From: a virus
Direction: 5' to 3' (one strand)
DNA length: 64,000 nt
Virus record (IMG/VR): IMGVR_UViG_3300011115_000716
Span: 26,053-90,052 of that record
Below are positions 34,429 through 42,874 of this stretch, piece after piece. Numbering within the stretch: the first letter of the stretch is position 1; each line of letters starts with the position of its first letter. The notes beneath the pieces are model-generated. The model did not search any database and was not told where the DNA came from. It was given only the letters and a program-made list of their open reading frames with translations. Made by a program: the position numbers and the translations under genes.

Positions 34429-34464
34429 GACCTCCGACAAAATGAGAGCCGCAAGGCCTCCGAC
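34418..34464 (+). promoter_or_regulatory. two tandem GNRA hairpins before the ssDNA-binding gene
   Basis: Two 21-base copies (34418-34438 and 34444-34464) of GAGAGYCGYAAGRCCTCCGAC are separated by 5 bases and end 16 bases before the ATG at 34481. Each folds as GAG-Y-C, tetraloop GTAA or GCAA, then G-R-C-c-TC, with one bulged C. The three differences between copies are a T-A to C-G swap within the stem and a T/C change inside the GNRA loop, so structure is conserved. The CCTCC in each copy could also mask a ribosome site. A likely RNA operator, possibly for autoregulation. Confidence 0.7.
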
Positions 34465-34480
34465 CGAAAGAAGATACACT

Positions 34481-35140
34481 ATGGCTATTACACAGCCTTC
34501 GTTCAACGCTGATGACTACCTAGTAGAAGACAGTGAAACTGCAACACCAAAGCACGGCACCACTGTGCAGGCAGGATGGGGAGCAGCAGCTGCTTTTCTA
34601 AAGCCTACAAAACAGAAGAGTCTGTATCCTACAGACATGAAGTTCAGCGAGCAGGCACAACTTGTGCGTTTCCTCAGTGACGAACCATTCATGGTTTACG
34701 AACTACACTGGATTGACGCAATCAAAGAAGGCCGTCGTTCATTCATTTGCCTAGGCGATGAATGCCCACTGTGCACCATTGCTGGTGACACTCCACGTCC
34801 AAAGTTCGCTTTTAACGTGATGGTAATGACTGACGAAGTTCCAAGCGTTCAGATTCTTACCGCCCCTATCACATTCGCCCGTCAGCTACAGGCTGCTAAC
34901 GAGGACCCAAAGTTGGGCCCATTGTCAAAGCACTTCTGGGCTATCGCTCGTCTCGGTACAGGTCGCGAAACTCAGTACACGCTTAACCGTGTCAAGTCAG
35001 CTGACCTTGCAGAAGACTGGGAGTTGGATGCGGAAGACCTGATGGCTACTCTTACCGATGCTGTTGCATACGGTCCAGAGGCTATCTACGTCGCCCCACG
35101 TGAAGATATGCTAGCAGTAGCACGTCAGCTCATTTCCTAA
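34481..35140 (+). CDS. putative single-stranded DNA-binding protein
   Basis: I start at ATG 34481 rather than the in-frame ATG at 34442, which lies inside the hairpin region. The protein has 219 residues with FICLGDECPLC (C90, C95, C98) and beta-rich flanks, and is acidic near the end. Proteins of this type between helicase and polymerase genes of actinobacterial phages are usually taken as ssDNA-binding proteins with a zinc site, like T4 gp32. I infer this from pattern and place; no OB-fold motif is decisive. Confidence 0.55.
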   Translation: MAITQPSFNADDYLVEDSETATPKHGTTVQAGWGAAAAFLKPTKQKSLYPTDMKFSEQAQLVRFLSDEPFMVYELHWIDAIKEGRRSFICLGDECPLCTIAGDTPRPKFAFNVMVMTDEVPSVQILTAPITFARQLQAANEDPKLGPLSKHFWAIARLGTGRETQYTLNRVKSADLAEDWELDAEDLMATLTDAVAYGPEAIYVAPREDMLAVARQLIS

Positions 35141-35154
35141 CCAACTCACTCACT

Positions 35155-35201
35155 GTGGGGAGCCGGAGGCTGTTTCTCCCTTTCTTACTTCGGCTCCCCA
35201 C
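35155..35201 (+). terminator. long hairpin between ssDNA-binding and polymerase genes
   Basis: Perfect 11-bp inverted repeat: GTGGGGAGCCG at 35155-35165 with CGGCTCCCCAC at 35191-35201, enclosing a 25-base loop that can itself form a small GGAG/CTCC stem. No strong T run follows, so it may attenuate or stabilise mRNA rather than end transcription. Confidence 0.6.
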
Positions 35202-35222
35202 TTCTAAACTTTTAGGGGCATT

Positions 35223-37223
35223 ATGAACATCATCACAACTGTTGAACAGTTACAAGAATTTATAGAGTATTACTCTAAAGTCGATGCGTTTGCATTTGAC
35301 GTAGAAACAATTGGCGATGACCGTTTATACCCAGTCATCAATGATGTTTGCTGGATTTCGTTTGCGACTGATGGTCGTGTAGACGTTATACCAATGGGCC
35401 ACCCTAATGGCGAACTACAGGATTACGATAAGCCCCTTCTTCTTGCAGGCCAGCGTAGGTTAGCAGATGGTAAGGAGCTTTTAGACTCACACTACTCAAA
35501 AGATGAACGTAAGTGGATTCCTAAATTTAGTGAACCACCAACCCAACTAACTCCAGGGCAAGTTTTTAAAGCAATACAGCCACTTATGTTTGGAGACAAA
35601 CTAAAGATTGGTCACAACGTTAAATTTGACCTTAAATCAATTGCAAAATATTTTGGTGGTAAGGTGCCATCTAAACCTTTCTTTGATACCCTAACCGCAC
35701 AGTTTATTATAAATAACTTAAATAAAAATAACCTTAATCTTAAAGACTCAGTAAAACGTGAACTTCATGTTGAAATGGAAAAAGGAGTTGGTGAGAATGT
35801 TGCTTTACACAGTTTTTCTGCTGTTGCTAATTATTCTGGTATTGATGCCGAGCTAACTTGGGAACTTTATAAAACCTTGCTTCCCAGAATTTCTGGTGGA
35901 CTTACCAGAGTCTGGAAGTTAGAAATGGATGTCTTAGGTGCTCTATGTGACATGGAGTTGACTGGCGCATACATTGATACTAAAACTCTTGAAGAACTTG
36001 CTGAACAAATTAGCGAAGATAAAGAAAATGCAAAAGCCTTGGCATTTAAAGTTGCGGGGGAGGCATTTGCCATCAACTCTGTCCCAGCCAAACAGAAGCT
36101 TTTGTTTACAGCCGAAGATGGTAAAAAACCTCGCATAACTCCAAACACAAAGTTTAAAAACGTTTTAACTACAAAAGGCTTTGAAACTCAACGTGCCGGA
36201 GGGCAACTAACTTCTGCACATTATTCCGTATCTGCGGATGCACTTGAGTATTACCGTGGCAAGGACGACCTTGTAGATGCACTATTAGGGTACCAAGACT
36301 TAAACAAGCTTATGACTACCTATGTAACCCCCTATGCAGGTGGAACAGTGGAGCGTGAAACTAACGGTAAAAAGACCTCTAGCGAGCGTAAGAGCCTCTT
36401 AATAAACGGACGTGTACATACCAACTTTAAGTCTCACGGGGCCGAGACGGGCCGGTTTAGCTCGTCTGAGCCTAATTTGCAGAACATCCCATCATCTGGG
36501 GATTACGGTAAGCTTATCCGCAACCTATTTGTTGCTCCTCCTGGACATAAGCTAGTTGTTGCTGACTACTCTCAGATTGAACCTCGTGTTATTGCATCGT
36601 TTAGCGATGACCCTCTTTTGGTTGATAACTATATGACTGGCAAAGATATCTACACAACAATTGGTGACACAATGGGAGTAGACCGTAAAGCAGGTAAGGT
36701 TCTTGTGCTAGCCATTTCGTATGGTGTTGGACCTGACAAAATTGCTGCATCTATTGGCTGCTCTGTAACAGAAGCCAAACAACTTCTTCGTGATTTTGAA
36801 GCTAAATTTTCATCTATTCCTAGATACAAAGGAAAAGTAGTACGCCTAGCCAAACACTCAGGACCAGTACCTTTTGTAGAGACTATATTTGGTCGTCGTA
36901 GATATATTCCAGATTTGCTTCAACGTGACCCAGGCCTACTTGCTCGCGCAGAACGTCAAGCATTTAACACAGTTATTCAGGGCTCAGCGGCAGATATTAT
37001 GAAATTAGCTCTTGTCCGTGCACATTCATGCTTTATAGATGAAGATGATATAAATGTAATATTGACTGTTCATGATGAACTTGTTACAATTACACCAGAA
37101 GACCGTGCAGACGAAGTAGCAGAGGCTATTCGCGTTTCTATGGAAGGAATACAACTTAAGGAGATTACTGTTCCACTTATCGCAGACGTTAAAATTGTTG
37201 ACAAGTGGGGTGAGGCTAAATAA
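35223..37223 (+). CDS. DNA polymerase, family A
   Basis: The protein has 666 residues. The 3'-5' exonuclease has DVET (D26, E28), IGHNVKFDLKSI and YSGIDAELTW. The polymerase has motif A VADYSQIEPR (D448; Pro in place of the usual Leu), motif B DRKAGKVLVLAISYGVG and motif C VHDEL (H617-D618-E619). There is no 5'-3' exonuclease domain. It copies the phage genome. The stop overlaps the next start by one base (TAATG). Confidence 0.95.
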   Translation: MNIITTVEQLQEFIEYYSKVDAFAFDVETIGDDRLYPVINDVCWISFATDGRVDVIPMGHPNGELQDYDKPLLLAGQRRLADGKELLDSHYSKDERKWIPKFSEPPTQLTPGQVFKAIQPLMFGDKLKIGHNVKFDLKSIAKYFGGKVPSKPFFDTLTAQFIINNLNKNNLNLKDSVKRELHVEMEKGVGENVALHSFSAVANYSGIDAELTWELYKTLLPRISGGLTRVWKLEMDVLGALCDMELTGAYIDTKTLEELAEQISEDKENAKALAFKVAGEAFAINSVPAKQKLLFTAEDGKKPRITPNTKFKNVLTTKGFETQRAGGQLTSAHYSVSADALEYYRGKDDLVDALLGYQDLNKLMTTYVTPYAGGTVERETNGKKTSSERKSLLINGRVHTNFKSHGAETGRFSSSEPNLQNIPSSGDYGKLIRNLFVAPPGHKLVVADYSQIEPRVIASFSDDPLLVDNYMTGKDIYTTIGDTMGVDRKAGKVLVLAISYGVGPDKIAASIGCSVTEAKQLLRDFEAKFSSIPRYKGKVVRLAKHSGPVPFVETIFGRRRYIPDLLQRDPGLLARAERQAFNTVIQGSAADIMKLALVRAHSCFIDEDDINVILTVHDELVTITPEDRADEVAEAIRVSMEGIQLKEITVPLIADVKIVDKWGEAK

Positions 37224-37630
37224 TGGGAAAGAAAAAGAAAAACAAAGTCTGGACAATAAATGATGTCTCAGCAAAATTACGCGAGTTTATACTTGATTCT
37301 CAAATACAAAACTCACATGAATTAAGTGTGATACTTGGCTGTGGAAAAATTAGCGATGAGCTTGCAGAAAGAGAAGAAGAAGAAAGCGAAAAACGCGTTG
37401 CCCGTATTTCACATTTAATTCCCCTTCTTTTTGCACATTCTCATGCTTTAGCTGAAGGTTCAATAGAATTTCAAAAAACAAATATACCTCCCGAGTTAAG
37501 GAATCTATCAGACGAGATGTGGCAAGAAAGTCGTAAGTTAATGGAGCAAATCGCAATGTCAGCACTTGTGGGCTCAGTATCTCAACTAGTAGACTTAGGT
37601 TTGGTAAAGCTTCCAAAGGAGAAGAAATGA
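37223..37630 (+). CDS. hypothetical protein after DNA polymerase
   Basis: In this 135-residue protein, the N-terminus is Lys-rich (GKKKKNKVW); the rest is helical with an EREEEESEKRVARI charged stretch. No family recognised. TAATG coupling upstream and ATGA overlap downstream place it tightly in the replication operon. Confidence 0.65.
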   Translation: MGKKKKNKVWTINDVSAKLREFILDSQIQNSHELSVILGCGKISDELAEREEEESEKRVARISHLIPLLFAHSHALAEGSIEFQKTNIPPELRNLSDEMWQESRKLMEQIAMSALVGSVSQLVDLGLVKLPKEKK

Positions 37631-38016
37631 ATAACGCAGATTGGTGGTCTAAAAAGTTAGGCCAACAACCACAGGCTCCTCAAGGACGTCCTGACCCAAC
37701 ACCTTCTATGCCACCTTCACAACAGCCAATGCAACCGATGCCTGCATTTCAACAACCGCAAACAACTAAAGCGCAATCTGCTAACCAGACTGCTTCTTGT
37801 CCTGACTGCGGGTCGGGCAATTACTTTTCTATTCAAAATGCAAAAGCACGTTGCTACGACTGTGGGTATCCCGTGGAGCAATCCGGGTCGCGTTACGGCG
37901 GTCTCGCTGGTGCAAATGTTCAAGGCGCACCTAAAGATGCAAAAGGAAACAGCGGAACAAGTGGATTTAGTGCCATGCCAGCCGGCTATGGACCAAATGG
38001 ACAAAAGTTAGGATAA
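37627..38016 (+). CDS. zinc-ribbon protein with Pro/Gln-rich linker
   Basis: In this 129-residue protein, residues 12-50 are a disordered Pro/Gln/Met-rich tract. A zinc ribbon follows: CPDCGSGNYFSIQNAKARCYDCG, with two CxxC knuckles. A Gly/Ser-rich tail ends the protein. It may bind nucleic acid or the neighbouring recombinase. ATGA overlap with the previous gene. Confidence 0.7.
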   Translation: MNNADWWSKKLGQQPQAPQGRPDPTPSMPPSQQPMQPMPAFQQPQTTKAQSANQTASCPDCGSGNYFSIQNAKARCYDCGYPVEQSGSRYGGLAGANVQGAPKDAKGNSGTSGFSAMPAGYGPNGQKLG

Positions 38017-38019
38017 TAA

Positions 38020-38205
38020 ATGGATGAATCACAGGTACAACTAATTAAAGATAAAACGTATTTAGATATTAGGGCTAAAGTTGCAGAGGTCCTTTTAGAA
38101 CAAGGAATCTTAGATAGCTATGACGGCAAGGTTGGCTGGTGGGTCAACAATGGCGGAGCATCCTTCATCGCATTGTATGATGTATTGGAGGCAGTCCGTG
38201 ATTAA
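38020..38205 (+). CDS. small hypothetical protein
   Basis: This 61-residue protein is acidic, with a helix-strand layout and a GWWVNNGGASFIALYDVLEAV end. It overlaps the recA start by 8 bases and provides its GGAGG ribosome site. No family recognised. Confidence 0.6.
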   Translation: MDESQVQLIKDKTYLDIRAKVAEVLLEQGILDSYDGKVGWWVNNGGASFIALYDVLEAVRD

Positions 38206-39244
38206 TCCAGATGCGCTAAAGGTGCTTGCTCAACTTAATAAAAAATTCGGAGAAAACACTGTAGTTATAGGAGCAAATATTCGTGCAGACCTTATTAGTC
38301 GTGTTACTACTGGTTCTACCACTTTTGACTATGTCCTTGGTGGTGGGTTCCCAGCTAATCAATGGAATGAACTTATTGGTGAAGCAAGCCACGGGAAAAC
38401 AGCTATTGCTCTTAAGACAATCGCGGCTAACCAAGCGCTTGACCCAGAATACATTACAGTATGGGTTGCCGCAGAACAATGGGTACCCGAGTACGCAGAA
38501 ATGTGTGGAGTAGATGCAAGCCGTGTTATTGTTATTGAAACTAATATTATGGAAGAAGCCTATGACGCAGTTCTGGCTTTTGCTGAATCAAAGTCAGTCG
38601 ATGCTATTGTTATTGACAGTCTTCCTGCCTTAGTACCTGGCCCAGAAAACGAAAAGAACATGGACGAAATGACCGTAGGTCGTGGAGCCCTTATCACTAA
38701 CAAGTTCTTCCGCAAGGCTGGAGCTGCTATGAAGCGTTCTTTAGTAGAAGATGAACGCCCTATTCTAGGTATTGTTATTAACCAGTACCGTATGAAGATT
38801 GGAGTAATGCATGGAGACCCACGCACTACTCCAGGCGGGGAAGGTAAAAACTACGCGTTTTTTACTCGTGCTGAAGTTCGTCGTGATGAATGGATTGAAG
38901 CAGGTACTGGAACCAACAAAGTTCGTGTGGGACAACGTATCAAAATTCGCGTCATAAAAAATAAAACAGCTCCACCACAACAAATTGCATATATCGATTA
39001 CTACTTTTCAGACCACAGCATCTATCTAGCCGGAGAATATGACACAGCTAAAGAAGTTGTTGCCATGTCAATTGTTAAGGAAATAGTCGACCGCCGTGGT
39101 GGTTGGATTTACTACGGTGAGCGTAAGTGGAATGGACAAGAAGCATTTGTGAATTCCCTACGTGAGGATGTAGACTTATATGAAGAACTTCGGGATAAGG
39201 TCCTGAAGACCCCAACTAGCTTTGTAGGAGCAAATAATGACTGA
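38198..39244 (+). CDS. recA: RecA-like recombinase
   Basis: The start is GTG 38198, six bases after GGAGG; ATG codons further upstream in frame overlap the previous gene. The protein has 348 residues. Walker A is GEASHGKTA (61-69; classic RecA has GPESSGKTT), Walker B is AIVIDSLPALVPG, and there is a QYRMKIGVMHGDP loop before GGEGKNYAF. It catalyses strand exchange in phage recombination and repair. It overlaps the next gene by 8 bases. Confidence 0.9.
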   Translation: MINPDALKVLAQLNKKFGENTVVIGANIRADLISRVTTGSTTFDYVLGGGFPANQWNELIGEASHGKTAIALKTIAANQALDPEYITVWVAAEQWVPEYAEMCGVDASRVIVIETNIMEEAYDAVLAFAESKSVDAIVIDSLPALVPGPENEKNMDEMTVGRGALITNKFFRKAGAAMKRSLVEDERPILGIVINQYRMKIGVMHGDPRTTPGGEGKNYAFFTRAEVRRDEWIEAGTGTNKVRVGQRIKIRVIKNKTAPPQQIAYIDYYFSDHSIYLAGEYDTAKEVVAMSIVKEIVDRRGGWIYYGERKWNGQEAFVNSLREDVDLYEELRDKVLKTPTSFVGANND

Positions 39245-39413
39245 GCAACAAATTCGTGATAATGAACGCTTAAAGATTGTTACGTATATTCGTGCAGTTG
39301 CAGAAGACTTAAAAAAGTTTGACAACGATTATGACGCAGCGTTTCTTTATGAAATTAGTGAAGTGCTAACTCACCCAGACTGGCCGTCAAAAACCTCAAA
39401 GTTTAAGCAGTAA
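39237..39413 (+). CDS. small hypothetical protein after RecA
   Basis: This 58-residue protein is helical and acidic, overlapping recA by 8 bases. No family recognised. Confidence 0.6.
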   Translation: MTEQQIRDNERLKIVTYIRAVAEDLKKFDNDYDAAFLYEISEVLTHPDWPSKTSKFKQ

Positions 39414-39416
39414 TTA

Positions 39417-39728
39417 ATGGCTAAATCAGAAGGTCAAAAACAATCTCAAAAACACGAAAAAAGAATTGCCAAAGCAGTTGGTGGTAGTACTACTGCTGCT
39501 TCTGGAGCGTTCTGGTCTCGTAAAGGAGACGTTCGTAATAACGACCTTCTAATTGAGCACAAATGGACTGGCAAAAAAACTAAAACCATAAGCTCAGCAG
39601 AATTGAAGAAAATTACTAATGAAGCTATTATGGACGGTAGACTACCTGTCTTTGGAATTCATTTGGATGGAGAAGACTACGTTATTCTTCTTGAGACAGA
39701 CTTCTTAGAAATGTGGAATAAATTTTGA
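39417..39728 (+). CDS. putative Holliday-junction-resolvase-like nuclease (PD-(D/E)XK)
   Basis: The protein has 103 residues. D38 (GDVR), D43 and E47-H-K49 (LLIEHKW) give the metal-binding core of the PD-(D/E)XK fold, followed by helices and a VFGIHLDGEDYVILLETDF strand pair. Size and order resemble small Hjc-like resolvases of phages. Its neighbours RecA and the Cas4-like nuclease support a recombination role. Confidence 0.7.
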   Translation: MAKSEGQKQSQKHEKRIAKAVGGSTTAASGAFWSRKGDVRNNDLLIEHKWTGKKTKTISSAELKKITNEAIMDGRLPVFGIHLDGEDYVILLETDFLEMWNKF

Positions 39729-40057
39729 ATTTCTACTATGATGAAGACCTGCTTGAACAGGCTCGTTGTTCCGGAATAGAAGACCCTGATATATTCTTTC
39801 CTAACCGAAACAAAGATACTTATAAGCAAGTTGCTGCTCAAGCAAAAGAGTATTGCTTTGGTGTGGGTGGAAAAGACCCATGTCCAATTAGAGTAAAATG
39901 TCTGTGGCAGGCAGTAGAATCAGATGAACAACACGGTATTTGGGGCGGCCTATCACACCGTGAACGAAACGCACTTGTGCGTAAGTGGCAAAAGAAGTAT
40001 AAAAGTACTATGACTCTGAAAGAATTTATCTTTCAGTTAGATAAGAAGGAGAAATAA
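39725..40057 (+). CDS. WhiB-family iron-sulfur protein with enlarged cysteine spacing
   Basis: The 110-residue protein starts at TTG 39725. Cysteines are C15, C44, C53 and C59, and the GIWGG turn with HRER follows, as in WhiB. WhiB proteins normally have C-x2-C before the final C-x5-C; here C44-x8-C53 contains an extra FGVGGKDP segment. The family binds a 4Fe-4S cluster and the host sigma factor. It lies in the recombination operon, unlike the canonical WhiB at 57424. Confidence 0.85.
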   Translation: MNFYYDEDLLEQARCSGIEDPDIFFPNRNKDTYKQVAAQAKEYCFGVGGKDPCPIRVKCLWQAVESDEQHGIWGGLSHRERNALVRKWQKKYKSTMTLKEFIFQLDKKEK

Positions 40058-40058
40058 A

Positions 40059-40907
40059 ATGGCAGTAACTAAATCAGAACTACAGAAGTTTCTAGATGCT
40101 AAGAAGAAACCGTATCGTTTAATAGGTGACGTAGAGCGTCATTTGCTGCAACGCCCAGTTGGAGACCGTAGTACTACTGTTCTACACCCATCTGAAATTA
40201 TTAAAAAAGATTGGTGCAAACGGGCATCTTACTTCCTTTTACAAGGACGCACTAAGATTGCTGATAAGCCAGCCCTGCAACTACAGAGTATCTTTGATGA
40301 GGGTCATGCAATCCATGCTAAATGGCAACGTTATTTCCAAGAAATGGGCGTACTATACGGGCGCTTTACTTGCACTTCCTGTGACTTTTCAATATTTGAT
40401 ATTGGAACAACCCTTTGCCCACAATGTGGCAAGGATACTTTTGAATATCGTGAAGTAACCTTAGTCGACAATGAGCTTCGTATTGCTGGTCATACCGATG
40501 GTTGGATTAAAGGAATTGGAGATGACTGTCTAATTGAAATTAAATCTGTTGGTCCAGGCACCATTCGTTCCGAATCTCCTGGGCTTATGTATGATGCCAA
40601 CGGAGACTTCATGGAAGCATGGAAGAATGTTAATCGCCCATTCAGCTCTCACATTATGCAGGGCCAGGTTTACCTAGAGCTTTTAAAGCGTATGGGTACC
40701 CCTGTAAATGAGATTGTGTTCCTTTATGAATTAAAGGCCAACCAGTCTTACAAGGAGTTCACAGTTAAAGCTGATTATGAACTTGTACGCCACGTATTTG
40801 ATGGTGCTAAGTTTGTTGTAGATGCTGTTGACGCAGGAGTTGCACCAGATTGTAACAACACTCCTGGTGGAACATGTAAGCAGTGTGACCCTTACAAGGA
40901 GGACTAA
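40059..40907 (+). CDS. Cas4/RecB-like 4Fe-4S exonuclease
   Basis: The protein has 282 residues with the PD-(D/E)XK nuclease motifs H145 (AGHTDGW, D148), E160-I-K162 and QGQVYLELL. Four Cys for an iron-sulfur cluster are present as one early (C53) and three late (C265, C273, C276), the Cas4/AddB layout. An extra zinc ribbon (C105, C108, C120, C123) is inserted in the middle. It would resect DNA ends in recombination; no CRISPR array is present. Confidence 0.85.
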   Translation: MAVTKSELQKFLDAKKKPYRLIGDVERHLLQRPVGDRSTTVLHPSEIIKKDWCKRASYFLLQGRTKIADKPALQLQSIFDEGHAIHAKWQRYFQEMGVLYGRFTCTSCDFSIFDIGTTLCPQCGKDTFEYREVTLVDNELRIAGHTDGWIKGIGDDCLIEIKSVGPGTIRSESPGLMYDANGDFMEAWKNVNRPFSSHIMQGQVYLELLKRMGTPVNEIVFLYELKANQSYKEFTVKADYELVRHVFDGAKFVVDAVDAGVAPDCNNTPGGTCKQCDPYKED

Positions 40908-41353
40908 TGTCAGCCCTAGAAAAGTTTAAAGACTGGGGGCTTACCTTTTATAAACCAGAAGGTGAGCAAGTTCGTATTCCCACAGACATTACGGCCCTTG
41001 GTTCTGAGGATTTAGGTGAGTTGTTTACCCGTTTAACTGCTTGGACTGATTATATTGCTTCACAGTTAACTATGGCTCAGCTAGAGGAACGTGCCGCTCT
41101 TAAAAAGAAAGACTTTACTGAAACTACTATGCTAATTAAGCGTGTTGGTTCTCAGGCAAAGGGCGAACGCATTACAGCTATCAAAGCAGAGGTCTCTATT
41201 AACCCGGAGATTGTGCAACTTGACAACGATTATGAAGAGAAGTATGCTTATCGTAAGTTAGTTGAAATGCTACTTACAAACCACGAGCGTGACTTATCAC
41301 TAGTCAGCCGTGAAATTACACGCCGTTCTAACGACTATAGGAGAAACTTATAA
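40907..41353 (+). CDS. hypothetical protein in recombination operon
   Basis: This 148-residue protein is helical and charged (TRLTAWTDYIASQLTMAQLEERAALKKKDF). It is joined to both neighbours by TAATG junctions. It may accompany the nuclease; family not recognised. Confidence 0.65.
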   Translation: MSALEKFKDWGLTFYKPEGEQVRIPTDITALGSEDLGELFTRLTAWTDYIASQLTMAQLEERAALKKKDFTETTMLIKRVGSQAKGERITAIKAEVSINPEIVQLDNDYEEKYAYRKLVEMLLTNHERDLSLVSREITRRSNDYRRNL

Positions 41354-41745
41354 TGGGACAGATGAAAGAACTATACACAGATATCCACACCGAAGAAGCC
41401 GAGCTTGGTGAGATTAAAGACCTTCCAGATACTATTAAAGAGATGATTCGTAATGGAAATCCAAACGGAACATTTGAAGAAGCAATTCAACAGAAATTTC
41501 AACATGCAAAACACGTGCTGCTAACAAAGCACAAAGATTATGGGCCAAAGAACATCTCACAGAGCCCAGGAGGTCCTTTAAATGGCCTACGTGTTCGTAT
41601 GTGGGATAAGTTTGCTCGTATCAACCATTTGATTGACACGGGAGCTACACCAGAGAATGAAAGCCTAAAAGACTCTTTTCTAGATATGGCAAACTATGCT
41701 ATTATCGCAATGTTAGTTCTTGATGGAGAGTGGCCAGACAACTAA
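41353..41745 (+). CDS. Nmad1 / DUF1599-like protein
   Basis: In this 130-residue protein, HKDYGPKNISQSPGGPLNGLRVRMWDKFARINHLI followed by LKDSFLDMANYAIIAMLVL matches the all-helical nucleotide-modification-associated domain 1 (DUF1599) found with modified bases in phages. A role in nucleotide metabolism or modification is likely but not known in detail. It overlaps the next tiny gene by 1 base. Confidence 0.75.
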   Translation: MGQMKELYTDIHTEEAELGEIKDLPDTIKEMIRNGNPNGTFEEAIQQKFQHAKHVLLTKHKDYGPKNISQSPGGPLNGLRVRMWDKFARINHLIDTGATPENESLKDSFLDMANYAIIAMLVLDGEWPDN

Positions 41746-41813
41746 TGAGTGTAGTAATACTCTTTGCAATTAGTATAGCAGTTATCGTATTTATAGATAG
41801 GATTTGGAAATGA
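41745..41813 (+). CDS. tiny membrane peptide
   Basis: The 22-residue peptide MSVVILFAISIAVIVFIDRIWK has one hydrophobic span with a basic end. Its ATG overlaps the upstream stop (TAATG) and its end overlaps the next start by 4 bases (ATGA). Coupling on both sides supports translation; function unknown. Confidence 0.55.
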   Translation: MSVVILFAISIAVIVFIDRIWK

Positions 41814-42241
41814 AAGCAACAGGATTTGAACCACGCTTTGACCGTGATATGGAACGTGGAGAAGTTGGAGAACAGCTTCTTGATTTGTTGTTTGAGGACA
41901 GCAAAGACACTAATATTACTATTGAGGTCAAAACTGATTACCGCACTAACGAGACTGGAAATATCTATGTGGAAACTCATAAGTATCGTAATGGCAAAGT
42001 AGAGGACGCAGTTCCTTCAGGTATCAATGGCACAGAGTCTAAATGGTGGGCCCAGGCATCTCCTGACGGCAACGCTGTCCTCCTAATTAAGACAGAGGCA
42101 CTACGCAAGTATATTGATATTGTAGAGCCCCCAAAAAGCTCACAGCCTATTTCTAACGCACACTCTGCCGCCAGCCTAGGATTGTTAGTGTCTATGAAAG
42201 GTCTGATGAAGTATTTAAAGATGTGGAAGTCTACCGACTAG
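41810..42241 (+). CDS. PD-(D/E)XK superfamily nuclease-like protein
   Basis: I start at ATG 41810, seven bases after AGGA, not at the in-frame TTG at 41804. In this 143-residue protein, FDRDMERGEVGEQLLDLLF followed by ITIEVKTDYRTNETGNIYVET gives the E...E-V-K-T-D core of a restriction-endonuclease-like fold, then SGINGTESKWW. Such proteins cut or process DNA in phage recombination. No clear relation to the nuclease at 39417. Confidence 0.7.
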   Translation: MKATGFEPRFDRDMERGEVGEQLLDLLFEDSKDTNITIEVKTDYRTNETGNIYVETHKYRNGKVEDAVPSGINGTESKWWAQASPDGNAVLLIKTEALRKYIDIVEPPKSSQPISNAHSAASLGLLVSMKGLMKYLKMWKSTD

Positions 42242-42248
42242 GTATACA

Positions 42249-42818
42249 ATGAAGATTAAGGAATTCGATGGAGGCCTCAAAATAGGCAGCCAAGAAGTAA
42301 CAATAGGCATAGACCAATCACTAACAGGGTTCGCTCTCTCAGTGGTTTCTGTTGAATTTCCTAATCTTCATATGACTTGGGTTGCAAAATCCGAGTACCG
42401 AGGTGTTCAGCGTTTAGCTGATATACAGGCATGGCTAAACCAGCAATGGTTTGAAATTGCTATAAACCGTTGGAATGTTAAAGACGTTGCTATGGAAGGC
42501 ACTGTTTTAGCCTCCCAAGCCGCTTTAGTATTAGGTGAGCTATCAGCAACAGTCAAGCTAGCCCTGTGGGATAAAGATATAGTTCCTTTACAGATACCCC
42601 CAATGACTCTGAAAAAGTATGCTACAGGCAAGGGAACTGCTAAAAAACAAGAAATGCTCCTCCAGATGTATAAGCGTTGGGGAGTAGAATTTAATGATGA
42701 TAACGCCGCAGATGCGTATGCTCTAGCTAGATTGGCCTCTGGGTCAGCAATTAGTGCTATTGAGCGTGAAACTCAAGAAAAAATAAAAGACCCTAAATAC
42801 AGAGATTTTATTCAATAA
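42249..42818 (+). CDS. RuvC-like Holliday junction resolvase
   Basis: The 189-residue RNase H fold has acidic residues at D22 (IGIDQSLTG), E83 (VAMEGTV) and D150/D154 (DDNAADAYALARLA), the RuvC order. It resolves branched DNA before packaging. With the PD-(D/E)XK protein at 39417 the phage may have two unrelated resolvases. It ends the replication/recombination operon. Confidence 0.85.
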   Translation: MKIKEFDGGLKIGSQEVTIGIDQSLTGFALSVVSVEFPNLHMTWVAKSEYRGVQRLADIQAWLNQQWFEIAINRWNVKDVAMEGTVLASQAALVLGELSATVKLALWDKDIVPLQIPPMTLKKYATGKGTAKKQEMLLQMYKRWGVEFNDDNAADAYALARLASGSAISAIERETQEKIKDPKYRDFIQ

Positions 42819-42874
42819 TTACTCTATTCTTTAATAAGAGGACGGCATATAACTCGTATATTAAAGGACTACAA

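Noticed and set aside
40059-40907. Cas4-like gene as evidence for a CRISPR system
   Set aside because: No repeat array or other cas gene is seen; such nucleases are common in phage recombination blocks.
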